Source: Callorhinus ursinus (taxonomy: Eukaryota; Chordata; Mammalia; Carnivora; Otariidae). From it: DNA of 64,000 nt. The DNA lies in assembly GCF_003265705.1 (NCBI RefSeq), contig NW_020312859.1, positions 1,668,901 to 1,732,900 of the forward strand. The letters run 5' to 3'. Below the pieces are notes generated by a model. It had not been told where the DNA came from, ran no database searches, and saw only the letters and a list, made by a program, of their open reading frames with translations. The position numbers were made by a program, and so were the translations under genes. This document shows positions 60,900 through 64,000 of the stretch, piece by piece. How positions within the stretch are numbered: position 1 is the first letter of the stretch; each line of letters opens with the position of its first letter.

Positions 60900-63800
60900 T
60901 TTGAGGGCCAGGACGGGGAGAGAGCTAGGGGGTCTGAGCATGTTGGCAGGATTACGGGACTTAATGAGAACACTGAATGTGGGCGCTGCCCTGGTGGCGA
61001 GGGCAGAGGTGGGTGGGAGCTCAGCCTAGGCTGACTTGCCACAGATGTCTCTCTCAAGCCTCAGGGGTGGGACCCTCAGGCCTCTTCTTGGGCCAGCTGA
61101 CTTTTCTTTTATCGGAGAATGTGAGTTGGGGATGGAACAGGGGTAGGCAACTAGTTTACTGTAGTCCCTTGGATGTTCCCCCCTTGGATCTCCTTCCTTG
61201 GGGGCTGGCCCTTGGCTCCAAGGCAGGCAGTTTGTCCCCTCCAGGTAGCTTTGCTGTAGGGAGGGGTTGTCTTTAGGTTCTCAGAATATAAAAAATTAAA
61301 AAAAAAATTAAAAAATGCATACAAAATGGATCACATTCCATATCCTGGAGAAATTTATGTCATCACATTATTCTTGTAGTGGGACACCATGAAAATAGCT
61401 AATTTTAACTAGTCATCTCTTGGTGGACATTAAACCTTGTACATATAAATGTTGGCCCACTTTTGCAGGTAAATCTGGGGAAATTCTTTGTAGTAGAATT
61501 CTAGTTTCTCCAATAGAGCCTGACCCAAAAAAAGGCCCTCAATCAGTGTTTGTTGAATGAATGAAAAAATGAATATAATTCCCAAGTCTGTCCACTAGGA
61601 ATTTGTTGAGCTTTGTAGTAGTAGAAAACCCAACTAACAGTGGCTTAGCCAATAAAGACATTTAATTTTTTCACATCAGAGTCTGGAGAGAGGCAGTGAG
61701 GCTGGTTCAGCAGCTCACCCACAGCACTCATGAACAGACTCATTTCCTCCCTCTCCCACCAACCTCAGCGTGCTGGCTTTTGTCCTCGTGAGGCTCACCT
61801 CACTGTGTAGGATAGTTGCTGCAGCTCCGGACGTCACAGCAGGAAGTTCTGTGGCGAGGGTAATGAAGACCTTCACCTCAAATGGTGCTCTCCTTTTAAT
61901 CTCAGAGACCATCTTCCCTGGAAGCCGACCCCTCCCCACATTTCCCTCATCCTCTCATTGGCTGGAAAAGCAAATGTCTGCAAATGGGAAAGGGAAAATG
62001 TGACTGTCTTAAATGTGCTTCATCCTTGAGGCTGAGGGTGGGGCCCACGTGGGTTTAAAAATTGAGATTCTATTAGCAAGGAAGGAGAGAATGATTTTGG
62101 GGGAGGTAAGTAATGAACCACATGTGTCGTACTGGGCCAAAGGACATATGCATTCAAAATTTGGACAAATTGCTAAGTAGGCAGGGCTTTTATAACAAGA
62201 AAGACAATATTAGTGCTCACCTTGAATATTGCAAAAATGTTTTTGTAATTCCCAACTCTAATGGAAAAAGGCAAGTTACAACTTAAAAAAACCTTCCAGG
62301 CAATGAATCATGGAGCACTACATCAAAAACTAATGATGTAATGTATGGTGATTAACATAACAATAAAAAAATTTAAAGAAGAAAAAAAAAAACTTCCAGG
62401 GTGCCTGGTTGGCGCAGTCAGATAAGTGTCCGACTCTTGATTTTGGCTCAGGTCGTGATCTTTGGGTCGTGAGATGGAGCCCTGTGTCCGACTCTGAGTC
62501 TGCTTAAGATTCTCTCTCCCTCTGCTCCTCCCTCAATAAATAAATAAAAATATTTAAAATTAAAAATAATTTCCATCACTGCTGTCTTTTTGTGCCCCAT
62601 TTCCCTCTGTTTTCACACTGGCCTGTGAAATTCTGGTTTCTACTGGGTTCAGAACACTCATTTTCTTAAGTAGACATGTCTGTGTTTGATCTGAAGAAGA
62701 GTGGCTGGCATGAGCCCCGAAGTGGCCATCCTAGGGACACTCAGAGCTCCAGGCCCAGAGTGCAGGGAACCAGGAGGATTCCCCTGGTGTCAGTGTAATA
62801 GGTTGCTGAACATTTTGGTAGGTTCCTCTTCCATTGTTTTGCTTATTGTGTTATTTATTAAAAAAAAGATAATACATGGATACCACCTAAAAAATCAATA
62901 TGGAGAAGTCTTCAGTGAAAACAGCAGTCCTGGGATCTTAAAATACTGAAGGGTGATTTTCTGCTGGGGGTGGGGGCTAGACTGGAAAGGAAGGTGTGAG
63001 CCCCAGAGCAGCTCAGGCTGAGCATCAGGAGAGATGTCCCTTCCGGATCTTTCTTCCTCATCTGGGGCAGCCCACCCTGTCCACATGGGAGCAACAACAT
63101 GGGGCAGGGGGAGGGGAGAGAAAGAGAGAGAGAGAGAAAGCATGATCCAACGGGGGCAATTTGACCTTGGGATTGTGTTGGAGTTGGAAGTCAAAGGTTG
63201 AGATGGGGCCAAATTCCATGTCCCCCTCCCCCGCCCCCGGGGCCTTTCTAGGCCTCTTTTCCTACTGTTGTACCCTAAATCAAAGAAGCCATCAGAACCT
63301 TTCCTTCCTCACTTTAAGGCCATTTCAGCCTCAGGCCTGGGGGAGCAGGTCTCAGTGGACCCTTCTCCAATGGATGCCCTAACCTTACACCCTGAAATTA
63401 GCTCTGACCAGACTGAAAAACCACACATGCCCCTCCCCATCAGCTTCCCCGTGGCTCACTTGGGGGTGAAATCTGAAACCAGCACCCCATAGGCAGAGGG
63501 CATGCTGAGACAAGGAAAGAGATCACTCCCGATCAGCAGGTGGCCAGTGTAATAAGCAAGGGAATTTACACACAACGCTTGTCTTGGGCTCCGGAAGCCA
63601 GCAGATCTCAGCGCCTGCCTGCCAGAACCTTAACAGTTTATAGAGAGGCCTTAACGGGGCTCAGTCACACGCACTGGCCAGAGGATCTCAACAACACCTC
63701 GCTCCCTCAAGGCTACATCCTTGAAAATGGCTCCCACTGTGGGAACGGTGGGCAGAGGTACATTCCAAGGACAGGGCAGGGGGAGGAACCCCCGATGGCC

Positions 63801-64000
63801 CGGGGCCAGCTTGCATGTCAACTGGCAGTCAGGTCCTCTCCATGACCTCCTCCAACCCTTCCGCACAGTGGGCAGGAATTTCTGGGGCTCTGATACTTAC
63901 TAGTCCTCAAGTGTGAGTCATCTCTGACCTGTTCTTTGACCAAAGTCAGTGGGTTCTGAGCTCCCTGCTTCTCCATCCCTTTCCTTGACCATCAAGTGGT
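60900..64000. other. 3' flank of WFDC3
   Basis: No supported gene. Contents: an L2-like tail near 61500-61560; an unnamed old repeat at about 61610-61990; a carnivore L1 tail at about 62300-62385 (CTAATGATGTAATGTATGGT); a forward older CanSINE at about 62399-62565; and unassigned DNA to the edge. Confidence 0.55.

Overview
The window is nuclear DNA from a placental mammal. The roughly two dozen tRNA-derived CanSINE copies (head like GGGGCGCCTGGGTGGCTCAG, CT-rich body, AATAAA-rich tail) mark it as a carnivoran. The subfamily looks like the bear/seal type and the typical dog SINEC_Cf form is absent, so an arctoid caniform is most likely (inference). Six multi-exon protein genes account for the coding content. 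Their order and orientations match human 20q13.12 as I remember it, read in reverse: ACOT8 (+), SNX21 (-), TNNC2 (+), UBE2C (-), DNTTIP1 (-), WFDC3 (+).

Layout: 1-3990 holds the last three coding exons of ACOT8. 3990-9300 is SNX21, tail-to-tail with ACOT8 and with its CpG-island 5' end near 9300. 9400-13330 is intergenic with old repeats. 13330-16045 is TNNC2 (fast skeletal troponin C). 16045-20440 is intergenic and contains one unexplained exon-like block at 19630-19737. 20440-24430 is UBE2C with an NF-Y/CHR type promoter. 25300-47930 is DNTTIP1 with 13 coding exons and large SINE-rich introns. 47930-48150 is a CpG-rich divergent promoter apparently shared with WFDC3. 49911-60870 is WFDC3, encoding four WAP domains. 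60900-64000 is repeat-bearing flank with no gene I can support.

I rebuilt every coding exon by hand from splice sites and reading frame. The sums close exactly: SNX21 364 aa, TNNC2 160 aa, UBE2C 179 aa, DNTTIP1 329 aa, WFDC3 230 aa. All five complete genes look intact. One intron, SNX21 intron 2, needs a GC donor instead of GT.

The genes are not an operon and do not share one pathway: peroxisomal thioesterase, endosomal sorting nexin, muscle calcium sensor, APC/C E2 enzyme, histone deacetylase complex scaffold, secreted protease-inhibitor-like protein. I see no exotic system. The most interesting leads are the exon-like block between TNNC2 and UBE2C, the GC-AG intron, the ABAB domain duplication in WFDC3, the divergent DNTTIP1/WFDC3 promoter with a palindromic RFX box, and a 16-base C homopolymer serving as the polypyrimidine tract of a UBE2C splice acceptor. 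A 400-base run of N lies inside a SINE. Comparisons with human proteins are from memory and were not aligned.
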